64,000 bases of DNA from an uncultured Alphaproteobacteria bacterium (GCA_944392235.1 CALXVZ010000004.1:1-64000), one strand, 5' to 3'; numbered from the stretch's first letter, positions 23,845 to 33,221 are shown. Numbers and translations are program-made. Notes: generated by a model not told the origin, from the sequence alone.

Positions 23845-26124
23845 ATGGTTGTGCAATTGATAAAAAGAAATGGTGAAAAAGAAGAATTTTCAATATTCAA
23901 AATTCAAAAAATGCTAAATGAAGTATGTAAAGGATATAAGCTAGAAGCGTATAAGCCATTACTGAATTTAGATGAGTATTTAAAAAATGAAATGACAACA
24001 TCTGACTTATTTAGTGCTTTAATGATGAATGTATTAAGTTTAACATCTGTCGAAGAGCCTGAATGGAAGAATGTTGCAGGAAGAATGAAAATTTTGGAAT
24101 TGTATAAGAAAGCCGCACAACTACGTCAAAGCCCAAAGAATACAGCCCCATATGATTATGTGAAATTTTTGAAATATGCTATTGAAAATAAGATTTATGA
24201 TAGAGTGATAGCCGAGAAGTATTCAGAAAAAGAAATAGCGGAAGCCGCAACTTATATAAAGCCGGAATACGATATGCTGTATGATTATGCTGGAGCAAAT
24301 CTACTGATAAAACGTTACTTATGTGAATTTCAGGATAATATTGTAGAACTTCCACAGGACATGTTCTTGTCTATTGCCTTGTTAGTTGAGCAAAATGAAG
24401 ACAGAGCAACCCGTATGGCCAAGGTAAGAGATACCTATGAGAAATTGGCGGATAGAAAGATATCTTTAGGAACTCCGTTGCTGATGAATTTAAGACGTCC
24501 AAATGGAAACTTAAGTTCATGTTTCATAACAGCAATGGATGATACAAGAGAGTCTATTTTCTATGTTATAGATCAAGTAGCATCAATATCAAAATTTGGG
24601 GGCGGGGTAGGCGTAAATGTGTCCCGAGTTCGAGCAAAAGGTGCGAGAATAAAAGGTATAAAGAATTCATCAGGCGGAGTAATTCCATGGATTCGAATTC
24701 TGAATGATACGGCAGTAGCTGTAAATCAACAAGGAAAAAGGAAAGGTGCCGTAACAGTATCTTTGGATATGTGGCATTTGGATATAGAAGATTTCTTAGA
24801 GTTAAGAACAGAAAACGGTGATCAACGTATGAAAGCATACGATATTTTCCCACAAGTTGTAGTGCCGGATTTATTTATGCAGAAAGTTGAGAATAATGAA
24901 GATTGGTTAATGGTTGATCCTCATGAAGTAAGAACTAAATATGGTGTAGAGTTGGCAAATCTCTGGGGTAAAGAATTCGAAAAAGCCTATAATCAATTAT
25001 ATTTGGAAGCAGCATTTGGAAAGTTGGAATTGTATAAATTTTATCCGGCAAAAGAATTGCTGAAGAAAATAATGCGTTCACAGATAGAAACTGGCATGCC
25101 TTATATAGCATTTAAGGATACATTAAACAAGTATAATCCGAATAAGCATGATGGTTTGATAGTAGGCACCAATCTGTGTACAGAGTCCCACAGTAACGTA
25201 TGCCCAAGCCATATAGAAGATGATATATTAGAAAATGGTAAAGTAATAAGAAGAGCAGAAGGGGGCTTAGTTCATGTCTGCAATCTAGTTTCAATAAATT
25301 TAGCTAATATAGATTCTGATGAAGAATTAGAAAGTGTATGTGCAACATCTGTTCGTTTGTTGGATAATGCAATAGACTTTACAAAGGTTCCGGTGCTAGA
25401 GGGGCAACAACACAATAAACGCTACCGCACCATAGGTGTCGGAGCAATGGGGCTGGCTGATAAGCTAGCTAAAAATAATATCCCGTATATTTTGTCAGCC
25501 GATTATGTAGATGAGCTATTTGAAAAGATGGCAATTTACAATATCAAAGCCTCAATAGAATTAGCAAAGGAAAAAGGCCCATTTGCTGCTTATGAAGGCT
25601 CCGATTGGAGCAAAGGAATTATTTTCGGGCATGATAAATCATGGTTTGCCGAAAACACTAAACAAAAAGAAGCATGGGCAGAGATTTTTGATGATTTACA
25701 AAAGTATGGTATTCGTAACAGTCAGATTTCAGCAATAGCACCAAATACAAGTTCATCATTAATACAAGGTTGCACAGCATCAGTATTGCCAATATATAGT
25801 AAATTTTTTGTAGAAACACATGGTAAAGGATCTATTCCAAATTGTCCTCCGTATATACGCGATAAATTCTGGTTTTATCAAGAAAACCGCAACATCAATC
25901 AGGAAACTGTAATAGAGGTTATGTCTCGCATAAATAAGTGGATAGATACAGGTATATCAATAGAGTTGATGTATAATTTAAATCGCAATATTCGAGCAAA
26001 AGACATATATAACACAATAATGAGTGCGTGGAAGAAGGATATCAAGACATTATACTATACTCGCACAATCCAAAAAGACGGATCAAGTTTGGAAAAAGAA
26101 GAATGTGTAAGTTGTGCAGGTTAG
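23845..26124 (+). CDS. nrdA: Ribonucleoside-diphosphate reductase, class Ia alpha subunit
   Basis: Reduces ribonucleoside diphosphates to dNDPs with the beta subunit. The start at ATG 23845 has GAGGGAG upstream and gives 759 residues, the normal NrdA size. An in-frame ATG at 23746 would add 33 unconserved residues. An ATP-cone (VVQLIKRNGEKEEFSIFKI) opens the protein. The catalytic barrel shows NLSSCFITAMDD, FGGGVGVNVSRVRAKGARI, NLCTES, and PNTSSSLIQGCTASVLPIYS. The C-terminal CVSCAG supplies the redox cysteine pair. It is followed at 10 bases by nrdB. Confidence 0.95.
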   Translation: MVVQLIKRNGEKEEFSIFKIQKMLNEVCKGYKLEAYKPLLNLDEYLKNEMTTSDLFSALMMNVLSLTSVEEPEWKNVAGRMKILELYKKAAQLRQSPKNTAPYDYVKFLKYAIENKIYDRVIAEKYSEKEIAEAATYIKPEYDMLYDYAGANLLIKRYLCEFQDNIVELPQDMFLSIALLVEQNEDRATRMAKVRDTYEKLADRKISLGTPLLMNLRRPNGNLSSCFITAMDDTRESIFYVIDQVASISKFGGGVGVNVSRVRAKGARIKGIKNSSGGVIPWIRILNDTAVAVNQQGKRKGAVTVSLDMWHLDIEDFLELRTENGDQRMKAYDIFPQVVVPDLFMQKVENNEDWLMVDPHEVRTKYGVELANLWGKEFEKAYNQLYLEAAFGKLELYKFYPAKELLKKIMRSQIETGMPYIAFKDTLNKYNPNKHDGLIVGTNLCTESHSNVCPSHIEDDILENGKVIRRAEGGLVHVCNLVSINLANIDSDEELESVCATSVRLLDNAIDFTKVPVLEGQQHNKRYRTIGVGAMGLADKLAKNNIPYILSADYVDELFEKMAIYNIKASIELAKEKGPFAAYEGSDWSKGIIFGHDKSWFAENTKQKEAWAEIFDDLQKYGIRNSQISAIAPNTSSSLIQGCTASVLPIYSKFFVETHGKGSIPNCPPYIRDKFWFYQENRNINQETVIEVMSRINKWIDTGISIELMYNLNRNIRAKDIYNTIMSAWKKDIKTLYYTRTIQKDGSSLEKEECVSCAG

Positions 26125-26134
26125 GAGAGTAAAA

Positions 26135-27169
26135 ATGCAAAGAAAAAAATTATTTAATATAAATGGCAATGATGAGATTATAAATCGTCGAATGATTGGC
26201 GGTAATGTTACTAATCTATTTAATTTAAACAATGTAAAATACCAATGGGCAAATAAAGTATATCGTTTAATGATGGAAAATTTCTGGATTCCTGAAAAAG
26301 TATCTTTATTTGACGATAAGCGTGCTTATGAAGAATTAAGTGCGTCCGAAAAAAAAGCATATGATGGGATTTTATCATTTTTGGTATTTTTAGATAGTAT
26401 CCAAACCAATAATTTGCCAAATATAAGTGAGTATATAACAGCTCCGGAAGTCAACTTGATTTTAGCAATACAAACTTACCAAGAAGCCGTTCACTCACAA
26501 AGTTATGCCTACATAATAGAAAGTATCATACCCGCAGCCAAAAGAGCAGAAATTTATGATAAATGGCGAGAGGATAAAGTTTTATTGGAAAGAAACAAAT
26601 ATATTGCCGAGATTTATCAAAATTTCGTAGACAACAAGAGTGATGTCAACTTTGCTCGCGTATTAATAGCCAATTACTTGCTTGAGGGAGTATATTTCTA
26701 TAATGGTTTTAATTTCTTCTATAATCTGGCATCACGAAGCCTAATGATAGGAACCGCCGATGAGATTAAATACATCAATCGAGACGAATTAACGCATTGC
26801 GTCATATTTGCCAATATAATCAAAGAAATAATGAAAGAAAATTCAGAATTTTTTAATAAAGATGAGATATATGCAATGTTTGATAAAGCCGTTGAGCAAG
26901 AGATTGCATGGAGTAATCACATCATCGGTGGCAATATAATAGGCATAACCGAAAAAACGATAGAAGAATATACAAAATTCATTGCAAATAAAAGATTAAA
27001 GGATATAGGTTTAAAGCCGAAATATGAAGGGTTTGATGAAAATCCGTATAAGCAATTAGAAAAAGTGGCAGATACAAACGGAGAAGGAAACGTAAAAGGC
27101 AATTTCTTTGAAGCCAATGTATCGTCATATAACCAGAGCACAGCGGTGGAAGGCTGGGATGAAATCTAA
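26135..27169 (+). CDS. nrdB: Ribonucleoside-diphosphate reductase, class Ia beta subunit
   Basis: Provides the diiron-tyrosyl radical. ATG 26135 has AGGAGAG upstream. A TTG frame start inside nrdA is unlikely. The metal ligands and radical tyrosine are all visible: FLDSIQ (Asp), YQEAVHSQSY (Glu, His and Tyr in the usual spacing), LLEGVYFYNGF (Glu), and RDELTHCVIF (Glu and His). The C-terminus should dock on NrdA. 344 residues, close to the family size of 350-375. Confidence 0.95.
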   Translation: MQRKKLFNINGNDEIINRRMIGGNVTNLFNLNNVKYQWANKVYRLMMENFWIPEKVSLFDDKRAYEELSASEKKAYDGILSFLVFLDSIQTNNLPNISEYITAPEVNLILAIQTYQEAVHSQSYAYIIESIIPAAKRAEIYDKWREDKVLLERNKYIAEIYQNFVDNKSDVNFARVLIANYLLEGVYFYNGFNFFYNLASRSLMIGTADEIKYINRDELTHCVIFANIIKEIMKENSEFFNKDEIYAMFDKAVEQEIAWSNHIIGGNIIGITEKTIEEYTKFIANKRLKDIGLKPKYEGFDENPYKQLEKVADTNGEGNVKGNFFEANVSSYNQSTAVEGWDEI

Positions 27170-27201
27170 CATTAGAAATATAAAGAAAGCACAGGTGTGA
27201 A

Positions 27202-27807
27202 ATGAATTTTTTTTCAGAGTTTAATATTCGAGAATTATTAAGTGCGTTTGTCGTATTATTAGCAATTACGGATATACCTGGAAATATTCCGATAGTTATA
27301 AGTTTGCAAAATAAGGGGATTCATATTAGTGCCCGTCGAGCATTTATATATTCTTTAGTTTTGTTGGTATTTTTCTTTTATGCTGGAGAGGCATTTTTGA
27401 AATTATTCGGCTTAGACATTTCATCATTTGCAATAGCCGGTGCGCTAATTGTCTTTTTATTTAGTTTAGAGATGATATTGGATATCAATTTGGTAAGCGA
27501 AGGAACGGATATATCAAGTGATGCGACGTTTGTTCCTGTGGTATTTCCGTTGTTTGTCGGAGCCGGAGTGTTGACCGCATTATTGGCAATACGTTCCCAA
27601 TACGCAGATATTAACGTATTAATAGCTGTATTATTAAACTGTATATCAATATATGTAACAATAAGGCTATCTCGATTCTTTAAGAAGCACTTGAGTAACG
27701 CAACGATATATGTGATGAAAAAGTTTTTTGGCATGGTATTGTTGGCGATATCGGTTAAATTATTTATCACAAATGTCGCAGTTTTGGTTCACCAAATAAA
27801 TGGCTAG
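27202..27807 (+). CDS. marC: MarC/UPF0056 family membrane protein
   Basis: 201 residues with about six membrane helices in the MarC family pattern: FVVLLAITDIPGNIPIVISL near the start, SARRAFIYSLVLLVFFFYAG, SFAIAGALIVFLFSLEMIL, and FPLFVGAGVLTALLAI. The function of the family is not settled. It follows nrdB by 32 bases and may be read with it. Gene symbol by family only. Confidence 0.8.
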   Translation: MNFFSEFNIRELLSAFVVLLAITDIPGNIPIVISLQNKGIHISARRAFIYSLVLLVFFFYAGEAFLKLFGLDISSFAIAGALIVFLFSLEMILDINLVSEGTDISSDATFVPVVFPLFVGAGVLTALLAIRSQYADINVLIAVLLNCISIYVTIRLSRFFKKHLSNATIYVMKKFFGMVLLAISVKLFITNVAVLVHQING

Positions 27808-27839
27808 AAAAGAAAACTGTCATTAAAGCGGATAAAAGC

Positions 27840-27868
27840 TTGACAAAGATATGAATATACTCCAAACT
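27840..27868 (+). promoter_or_regulatory. Candidate promoter of the cysS leader
   Basis: A consensus -35 box TTGACA (27840-27845) with CAAACT 17 bases on (27863-27868) as a weak -10. The initiation would be just before the leader peptide. The -10 is the uncertain part. Confidence 0.4.
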
Positions 27869-27890
27869 ACCGCAAGAAAAGAGAGGAAAA

Positions 27891-27938
27891 ATGTTTAAGA
27901 TGGTTGAAATCAAAGAGTGTTGTTGCAGCAAATCATAG
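27891..27938 (+). CDS. Cysteine-rich leader peptide of cysS (15 aa)
   Basis: ATG with GAGAGG four to five bases upstream encodes MFKMVEIKECCCSKS then TAG. Residues 10-12 are three consecutive Cys codons (TGT TGT TGC, 27918-27926). It lies directly upstream of a hairpin set and of cysS, the gene that charges tRNA-Cys. The peptide acts as a ribosome-position sensor rather than as a protein product. Confidence 0.8.
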   Translation: MFKMVEIKECCCSKS

Positions 27939-28011
27939 AAATGCTGCCAGTGCTGGATTCAGCTAAAACAAATATAAAGAGGCAGCCGAGATAGGATTGC
28001 CTCTTTTTTTA
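27925..28011 (+). promoter_or_regulatory. Transcription attenuator controlling cysS
   Basis: Four ordered segments are visible. Segment 1 GCAGCA (27925-27930), overlapping the last Cys codon, pairs with TGCTGC (27942-27947). GCTGCC (27943-27948) pairs instead with GGCAGC (27981-27986) as antiterminator. AGAGGCA (27978-27984) pairs with TGCCTCT (27998-28004) as terminator, followed by eight T. The 2:3 and 3:4 pairings are mutually exclusive. Stalling at Cys codons when charged tRNA-Cys is scarce would cover segment 1, let 2:3 form and allow read-through into cysS. Confidence 0.8.
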
Positions 28012-28035
28012 TAATTAAACTAGAAGGAAAAAGAA

Positions 28036-29457
28036 ATGAGTGTATATTTATATAATACAAGGACCAGAAATAAAGATGAATTCAAGCCGTTAAACCCCCC
28101 GATGGTAACAATGTATTGCTGTGGTCCAACAGTATATAACTATGCACATATTGGAAATTTACGCACATATATATTTGAAGATTTATTGGTAAATACCTTA
28201 AAACTCGCCGGTTATAAAGTAAAACACGTTATGAATGTAACAGATGTAGGGCATTTAACGAGCGACGGTGATGAAGGTGAAGATAAAATGAAGGTTGCAG
28301 CCGAAAGAGAAAAGAAGAGCGTTCTGGAAATAGCCAGAATGTATGAAGATGCCTTTTTCCGCCATACCAAAGAATTAGGATTAGCTCGCCCAACAGTAGT
28401 ATGCCGCGCAACAGAACATATCCAAGACATGATAGATTTTGTAAAAGACTTGGAAAATAAAGGTTTTGCATACATATCAAATGGCAATGTATATTTTGAT
28501 ACAGCAAAATTTCCGAAATATGGTTGCTTATCAGGGCAAAGTCGTGATGATTTGAAACACGGAGCCCGCACCGAACAAGATTTAAATAAGCGTAATCCAT
28601 CAGACTTTGTATTATGGTTTACATCATCAAAATTTGAAAATCAGATTTTGCAATGGGATTCTCCATGGGGAAGAGGATATCCTGGATGGCATATTGAGTG
28701 CTCAGCAATGTCAACAAAATATCTAGGAGAAAGAATAGATATTCACTGTGGAGGTATTGACCATATTCCGGTTCACCATGAAAACGAGATAGCTCAGAGT
28801 GAAGCACATTTAGGACATGAATGGGTAAATTTCTGGGTACACATGGAATTTTTAAATAATAAATCCGGAAAAATGAGTAAGTCAAAAGGCGGATTTTTGA
28901 CATTAGATACCCTAAAAGAAAAAGGATATGCACCTGTTCATTATAAATACTTCTGCTTAACATCACATTACCGTAGTTCAGCTATTTTCTCTGATGAAGC
29001 AATGGATGCAGCTAAAAAAGCTTATGAAAATCTGGTAGATTATGTTGCAACATTTAAGGCTGAAAATGAAGGGAAGACATTATCAGCTCAAGAGCAAGAA
29101 GAATTGTCAAAATTAACAGAAGTATTTGATAATTATCTATTTGATGATTTGAAAACACCTGTAGCATTATCATACATGTGGAATATTGTAAAAGATAATA
29201 GCAAATCAACAGGTTTGCGTTTAGGATTTATAATGCATGTAGATGATGTGCTGCATTTATTCTTGAAAGACGTCGCTGCAAAACAAAAGCAAGAAGTAGA
29301 AATGACTGAAGAAATCAAGGATTTATTAGCACAACGAGCAGAAGCACGAGCATCAAAAGATTGGACTAAATCAGATGAAATTCGTGATAAATTGGCAAAA
29401 TTGGGAGTTGGTGTAAAAGATCTACCTAATAAAGAGATTGAATTGATTAAACTATAA
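28036..29457 (+). CDS. cysS: Cysteinyl-tRNA synthetase
   Basis: Class I synthetase charging tRNA-Cys. The zinc and ATP region reads MYCCGPTVYNYAHIGNLRTY, with HIGN as the HIGH motif. Later come WHIECSAMS and GGIDHIPVHHENEIAQSEA, and SGKMSKSKGG holds KMSKS. 473 residues is normal. AGAAGGAAAAAG precedes the ATG. Expression is predicted to be under the Cys leader attenuator directly upstream. The next gene starts 11 bases after its stop, so an operon with the SDR, xseB and ispA is likely. Confidence 0.95.
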   Translation: MSVYLYNTRTRNKDEFKPLNPPMVTMYCCGPTVYNYAHIGNLRTYIFEDLLVNTLKLAGYKVKHVMNVTDVGHLTSDGDEGEDKMKVAAEREKKSVLEIARMYEDAFFRHTKELGLARPTVVCRATEHIQDMIDFVKDLENKGFAYISNGNVYFDTAKFPKYGCLSGQSRDDLKHGARTEQDLNKRNPSDFVLWFTSSKFENQILQWDSPWGRGYPGWHIECSAMSTKYLGERIDIHCGGIDHIPVHHENEIAQSEAHLGHEWVNFWVHMEFLNNKSGKMSKSKGGFLTLDTLKEKGYAPVHYKYFCLTSHYRSSAIFSDEAMDAAKKAYENLVDYVATFKAENEGKTLSAQEQEELSKLTEVFDNYLFDDLKTPVALSYMWNIVKDNSKSTGLRLGFIMHVDDVLHLFLKDVAAKQKQEVEMTEEIKDLLAQRAEARASKDWTKSDEIRDKLAKLGVGVKDLPNKEIELIKL

Positions 29458-29467
29458 AGGAGAAAAG

Positions 29468-30145
29468 ATGCGGGCATTCATATCAGGAGCCGGAGGCGGT
29501 ATAGGTGGAGCAGTAAAAGAGTTATATCTGCACAGCGGATATGAGGTTGTTGCCCCGCGAAGTTCCGAATTGGATTTATCTGATATGGAAGCAATACATC
29601 ATTGGTTTGAAACACATCGAGCAGAGTTTGATGTAATCATTCATTGTGCCGGATATAATCATCCGATGCCTGCATCAGAAATTCCATTAGAAGAGTTTAT
29701 GAAAACTCAATACATCAATTATGTATCATTATTGGAAATAGTTAAGGCAAATGATGCGTATTTTAAGGAACATGGGGGATATATAGTAGGAATAGGATCA
29801 TTATATGCTTCCGTTTCTCGAGAGGGAAGAGCTGCTTATGCAAGTTCGAAACATGCCTTAGTAGGTCTTATAAAAACGTTAGCCCTAGAGTATGGACCAT
29901 ACAATGTTCTATGTAATACGGTATCACCAGGGTTTGTAAATACGAGAATGTTTCAGCAAAATAATAGTGAATTAAAACGAGCCGAACTAGCGGCTAAGAC
30001 AGCAATAAATAGATTGGCAGAACCGGAGGATATTGCAAAAGTAGTTCATTTTTTAGGCAATCCAGCCAATACATTTATTAGTGGACAGGATATAATCGTT
30101 GATGGCGGATTTATGGCCGGAAGTTATCAATCAATAAGGAGATAG
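29468..30145 (+). CDS. SDR family oxidoreductase
   Basis: Classical short-chain dehydrogenase/reductase of 225 residues. It has the N-terminal glycine motif ISGAGGGIGGAV, IIHCAGYNH in the NNAG position, a catalytic Ser strand GIGSLYASVSREG, the YxxxK pair in YASSKHALVG, and a C-terminal GQDIIVDGGF as in FabG-like enzymes. The substrate is not predictable. AGGAG lies upstream, and the gene sits between cysS and xseB with 2-11 base gaps. Confidence 0.85.
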   Translation: MRAFISGAGGGIGGAVKELYLHSGYEVVAPRSSELDLSDMEAIHHWFETHRAEFDVIIHCAGYNHPMPASEIPLEEFMKTQYINYVSLLEIVKANDAYFKEHGGYIVGIGSLYASVSREGRAAYASSKHALVGLIKTLALEYGPYNVLCNTVSPGFVNTRMFQQNNSELKRAELAAKTAINRLAEPEDIAKVVHFLGNPANTFISGQDIIVDGGFMAGSYQSIRR

Positions 30146-30147
30146 AA

Positions 30148-30408
30148 ATGACAGAAGAAAATAAAGAGCAAGAAGAATTAAATAATATAAGTTTTGAGGA
30201 GGCTCTCGTTCAATTAGAGAATATAGTAAGAGAGCTGGAAAGCGGAAGAATTAAATTAGATGACGCCGTAAATGCGTATGAAAAAGCAATGAAGTTAAAA
30301 AAGTTATGTTCAGATAAGCTAGCTGCAGCGACTTTAAAAGTAGAAAAGATAGAAATAAATAAAGACGGAAATTTAAGCACCGTTCCATTAGATAATGTAG
30401 AAGCCTAA
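30148..30408 (+). CDS. xseB: Exodeoxyribonuclease VII small subunit
   Basis: 86 residues with the XseB signature: ISFEEALVQLENIVRELESG followed by KLDDAVNAYEKAMKLKKLC, forming the helical hairpin that binds XseA. AGGAGA lies just before the ATG. The xseB-ispA order is common in Proteobacteria. XseA is not in the window. Confidence 0.9.
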   Translation: MTEENKEQEELNNISFEEALVQLENIVRELESGRIKLDDAVNAYEKAMKLKKLCSDKLAAATLKVEKIEINKDGNLSTVPLDNVEA

Positions 30409-30441
30409 GCCAAAAGAACTTGAACTGAAATAGGAAAAGAA

Positions 30442-31335
30442 ATGGAAACGATTGAAGACATATTAAAGAGTTATACAAAGCAATTTAATAATGATTTAGA
30501 GAAATATTTTCCGATATCAGACAAGACAGAACAACGAGCCGTAGAAGCAATGCGATATAGTGTTATGAACGGCGGAAAGAGATTACGTCCATTTTTGCTT
30601 CATGAAACAGCTAAAATATTTGATATTTCGTATGAAAAAGCCCTTCCATTAGCCGTTTCACTAGAGATGTTGCATACATATTCATTGATACACGACGATT
30701 TGCCGGCAATGGATAATGATGATTTGCGTCGCGGAAAACCAACCTGCCATAAAGCTTTTGACGAGGCGACAGCGATTCTCGCCGGAGATGGATTGCTGAC
30801 ATATGCATTTGAAGTATTAAACAGAGCAGAAATAGATAATGATAAAAAAGTAGAATTGACAATACTATTATCGCAATCGGCCGGAGCTTTTAAGGGAATG
30901 ATAGCTGGTCAGGTGCTTGATTTATATACAGATACTCATAAAGAGTTTGATAATCCTGAAGTTATTATCAGAAGAACAGAAGAATTAAAAACAGGGTGTT
31001 TGCTAAGATATCCATGCGAAGCAGGTGCGATAATAGGGAATGCTGGAAGAGAAGCAAGAGAAACTCTAATAAAATATTCACGTAATATAGGCATAGCCTT
31101 TCAAATAGTAGATGATATATTAGATGTCGAGGGCAACGAGGAATTAGTAGGTAAAACTCTAAAAAAAGATAAAGCTCAAAATAAGTTGAATTTTGTAAGC
31201 ATTTACGGTGTTCAAGAATCTCGTAAAAAGGCTGAAAAATTAATAGAAGAGGCGGAGAATTTACTAGAAATATTTGGAGAGAAGAGCAGAACTCTAAAAA
31301 AATTGTCAAGATATATTTTAACAAGAAATCACTAA
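30442..31335 (+). CDS. ispA: Farnesyl diphosphate synthase
   Basis: Chain-elongating prenyltransferase that makes C15 (possibly C10-C20) isoprenoid diphosphate. The two aspartate-rich motifs are LIHDDLPAMDNDDLRRG and QIVDDILDVEG, with GGKRLRPFL and KTGCLL blocks between the helices. 297 residues is typical for IspA. AGGAAAAG precedes the ATG. It follows xseB by 33 bases, the usual neighbour. Confidence 0.9.
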   Translation: METIEDILKSYTKQFNNDLEKYFPISDKTEQRAVEAMRYSVMNGGKRLRPFLLHETAKIFDISYEKALPLAVSLEMLHTYSLIHDDLPAMDNDDLRRGKPTCHKAFDEATAILAGDGLLTYAFEVLNRAEIDNDKKVELTILLSQSAGAFKGMIAGQVLDLYTDTHKEFDNPEVIIRRTEELKTGCLLRYPCEAGAIIGNAGREARETLIKYSRNIGIAFQIVDDILDVEGNEELVGKTLKKDKAQNKLNFVSIYGVQESRKKAEKLIEEAENLLEIFGEKSRTLKKLSRYILTRNH

Positions 31336-31363
31336 AATATGACGATTTTGTAACAAAAACACC

Positions 31364-31392
31364 TTGCCAAAGACTTAAAAATCTGGTATACT
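31364..31392 (+). promoter_or_regulatory. Sigma-70 type promoter
   Basis: TTGCCA (31364-31369), a 17-base spacer, TATACT (31387-31392). It lies 43 bases before the small gene at 31435, whose own AGGAGGAG site is strong. Confidence 0.8.
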
Positions 31393-31434
31393 CAAACTAT
31401 AAATAAAAGAGAATTATTATAGGAGGAGCAAACC

Positions 31435-31821
31435 ATGAGTAAGGAAGTAAAAAAGGAGCTTAATGGCAAAGAATTTATAGCCAAGCTCGAAGGCTGCCAA
31501 AATCCCAAAGCAATATTTGGATTATTGATGGAAACAATGGATAAAGACGTATTGAAGAATCGTTTATTGAATGTCCGCGATAATGACTTGGTTGTTGCTC
31601 TCAATGCTCAAGTAGCAAGATTTAATGCAAGCCAGGGGCTAAGGACATCGCATCAAGATTGTGTTAACATGGCGGCAGATAAATATCAGCAAGTAAGTAA
31701 GAGAGGTGTAAAATTCTTCAAGGCTGAAATGAATAAATATATTACTGAAAAAGAGCAAGAAAAGTCTGCAAAAGAATTGATAAATCCGATAATAGCTGCA
31801 CGACAGGCCTATAATCGATAA
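31435..31821 (+). CDS. Hypothetical protein (128 aa), conserved-looking
   Basis: Cytoplasmic, highly charged and largely helical. The strong AGGAGGAG ribosome site, clear promoter (TTGCCA-N17-TATACT) and following terminator make it a well-supported single-gene unit. The N-terminus is MSKEVKKELNGKEFIAKLEG and the middle has FNASQGLRTSHQDCVNMAAD. No known domain is recognised. It may be abundant, given the expression signals. Confidence 0.65.
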   Translation: MSKEVKKELNGKEFIAKLEGCQNPKAIFGLLMETMDKDVLKNRLLNVRDNDLVVALNAQVARFNASQGLRTSHQDCVNMAADKYQQVSKRGVKFFKAEMNKYITEKEQEKSAKELINPIIAARQAYNR

Positions 31822-31849
31822 GACAAAACTAAATTCATTATACGAAGAA

Positions 31850-31875
31850 AACTCCCTTGAAAAAGGGAGTTTTTG
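31850..31875 (+). terminator. Terminator
   Basis: Nine-base-pair stem AACTCCCTT / AAGGGAGTT with a GAAA-like loop, followed by TTTTTG, 28 bases after the previous stop. Confidence 0.9.
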
Positions 31876-31984
31876 TATTAATAAGAATATCCAAGAAAGA
31901 TAAAAAGAAATCTTTAGATAGTAAAAAAAATCAAAAAAGAAGAGTAAGCAAACATTACTCTTCTTTAAAAGGAAAACAGAATAT

Positions 31985-32599
31985 TTACTCAATACAACAA
32001 TCAACAGCTTTACGAACAAACGCTTTCATTTTGGCGAAAGCGGTTTTAGGTTCAGCATCATTGCCAACAGGAGATTCTTCAGCAATAACATCATCAACGG
32101 GAGTATTTGCAGCTACATCTGCAGCATTAATTTTCTCACTTATTTTCTTGACGTCATCTATACTATCTTCAATCCATTTTACGTTATTAACATCAAGCAT
32201 ATTCATATTAAGTCCCCAGAAGAGACAATACAAATCATAAGCTTTATTAAAGAGATCATAGGCTTGTTCTTTATTGCCTAAACTTTGTTGTTTAGTTCCG
32301 ACTTCCATCAAACGCATAGAGGAAGCGAGTAGATGTTTAGAAATACACCAAACTTCACCTTCGTAGCTTGGAATAATTTTGAGCATCAGTTTTTTACGAG
32401 TTTCTCTAACATCTTCAATCAAATCATAGAAAGAAGTCTTACCTGTTTTTGCACCGGAGAAGACCAAATGTTCTTCGATAGAAATAAGGTTCATAATAGC
32501 GATAGTTAAATCCTGATCGGAAGATAAATCTTTAGGATTAACTTTTTTAGTGGCATCAATACGTTCCACAAATTCTTTAACATTTTCAGCTTTTTTCAT
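31985..32599 (-). CDS. Hypothetical cytoplasmic protein (204 aa)
   Basis: Mostly helical: an N-terminal MKKAENVKEFVERIDATKK, a central EVWCISKHLLASSMRLMEVG helix pair with a tetratricopeptide-like KEQAYDLFNKAYDLYCLFWG, a flexible acidic linker (VDDVIAEESPVGNDAEP) and a basic C-terminal helix ending VDCCIE. No family is named. It is 12 bases after the membrane protein gene and likely in one transcript, so the two products may act together. Confidence 0.6.
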   Translation of the reverse strand: MKKAENVKEFVERIDATKKVNPKDLSSDQDLTIAIMNLISIEEHLVFSGAKTGKTSFYDLIEDVRETRKKLMLKIIPSYEGEVWCISKHLLASSMRLMEVGTKQQSLGNKEQAYDLFNKAYDLYCLFWGLNMNMLDVNNVKWIEDSIDDVKKISEKINAADVAANTPVDDVIAEESPVGNDAEPKTAFAKMKAFVRKAVDCCIE

Positions 32600-32611
32600 A
32601 TCAAAAAATCC

Positions 32612-33142
32612 TTATACATTACTTAAATCTTGAAGAGACGGAGTACAAAGTTGCAAATATGCAAATAACCAAGAAGCAAGCGCCAAAGCAACAACTGGAA
32701 CTACAACCTTTTCGAAAGGAAAATGAGCATGCCCACCATTATTTTTTTTCATCCACTGATAGAATTCAGAAGAATAATGTAATACTAAGGCCCCGCAAAT
32801 TGTAGCGAACAAGAAAGGATCAATCCAGAATATCAAAATATTTTTAGGTGTATAAACAAGATGAGAAATATACATAAAACCAATCATGGCAACAGAAAGA
32901 AATAAGACAATAAAATCTCTGCCTTTAAAGAAGTATTTTTTCTTATCCATCCATTTAAGTGTCCAATATCCAAGAAGAAGCAGAAAAGCTCCTGACCAAA
33001 CACCAACAACAGCGTCATCAACCCCTAATCTTCTAGCAATTTCAAGTGAAGCCCCAACCGCAACAGTGCAAACAGCGCAAGCAGGGTTGGCTAAAGCATG
33101 AAAGCTCACTAAACAAAGCGATAAAACAAACAAAGTCAACAT
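32612..33142 (-). CDS. Membrane protein with N-terminal CxxC motif
   Basis: 176 residues. A signal-like helix (MLTLFVLSLCLVSFHALANP) is followed by ACAVCTVAVGASLEIARRLG with a CxxC pair at the membrane face. About four further membrane helices follow. A similar arrangement is known to me from uncharacterised bacterial membrane proteins with the same CxVCTVA block, so it is conserved but unassigned. The CxxC suggests thiol or metal handling. It is the upstream partner of the 204-residue protein gene. Confidence 0.6.
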   Translation of the reverse strand: MLTLFVLSLCLVSFHALANPACAVCTVAVGASLEIARRLGVDDAVVGVWSGAFLLLLGYWTLKWMDKKKYFFKGRDFIVLFLSVAMIGFMYISHLVYTPKNILIFWIDPFLFATICGALVLHYSSEFYQWMKKNNGGHAHFPFEKVVVPVVALALASWLFAYLQLCTPSLQDLSNV

Positions 33143-33221
33143 ATTAAACCTCTAAAAAATAAATCTTTACCAAGTATGTATGATAAATAAGCAAAGTCAA
33201 TTTTTTTTTAAGAGTTATGGA

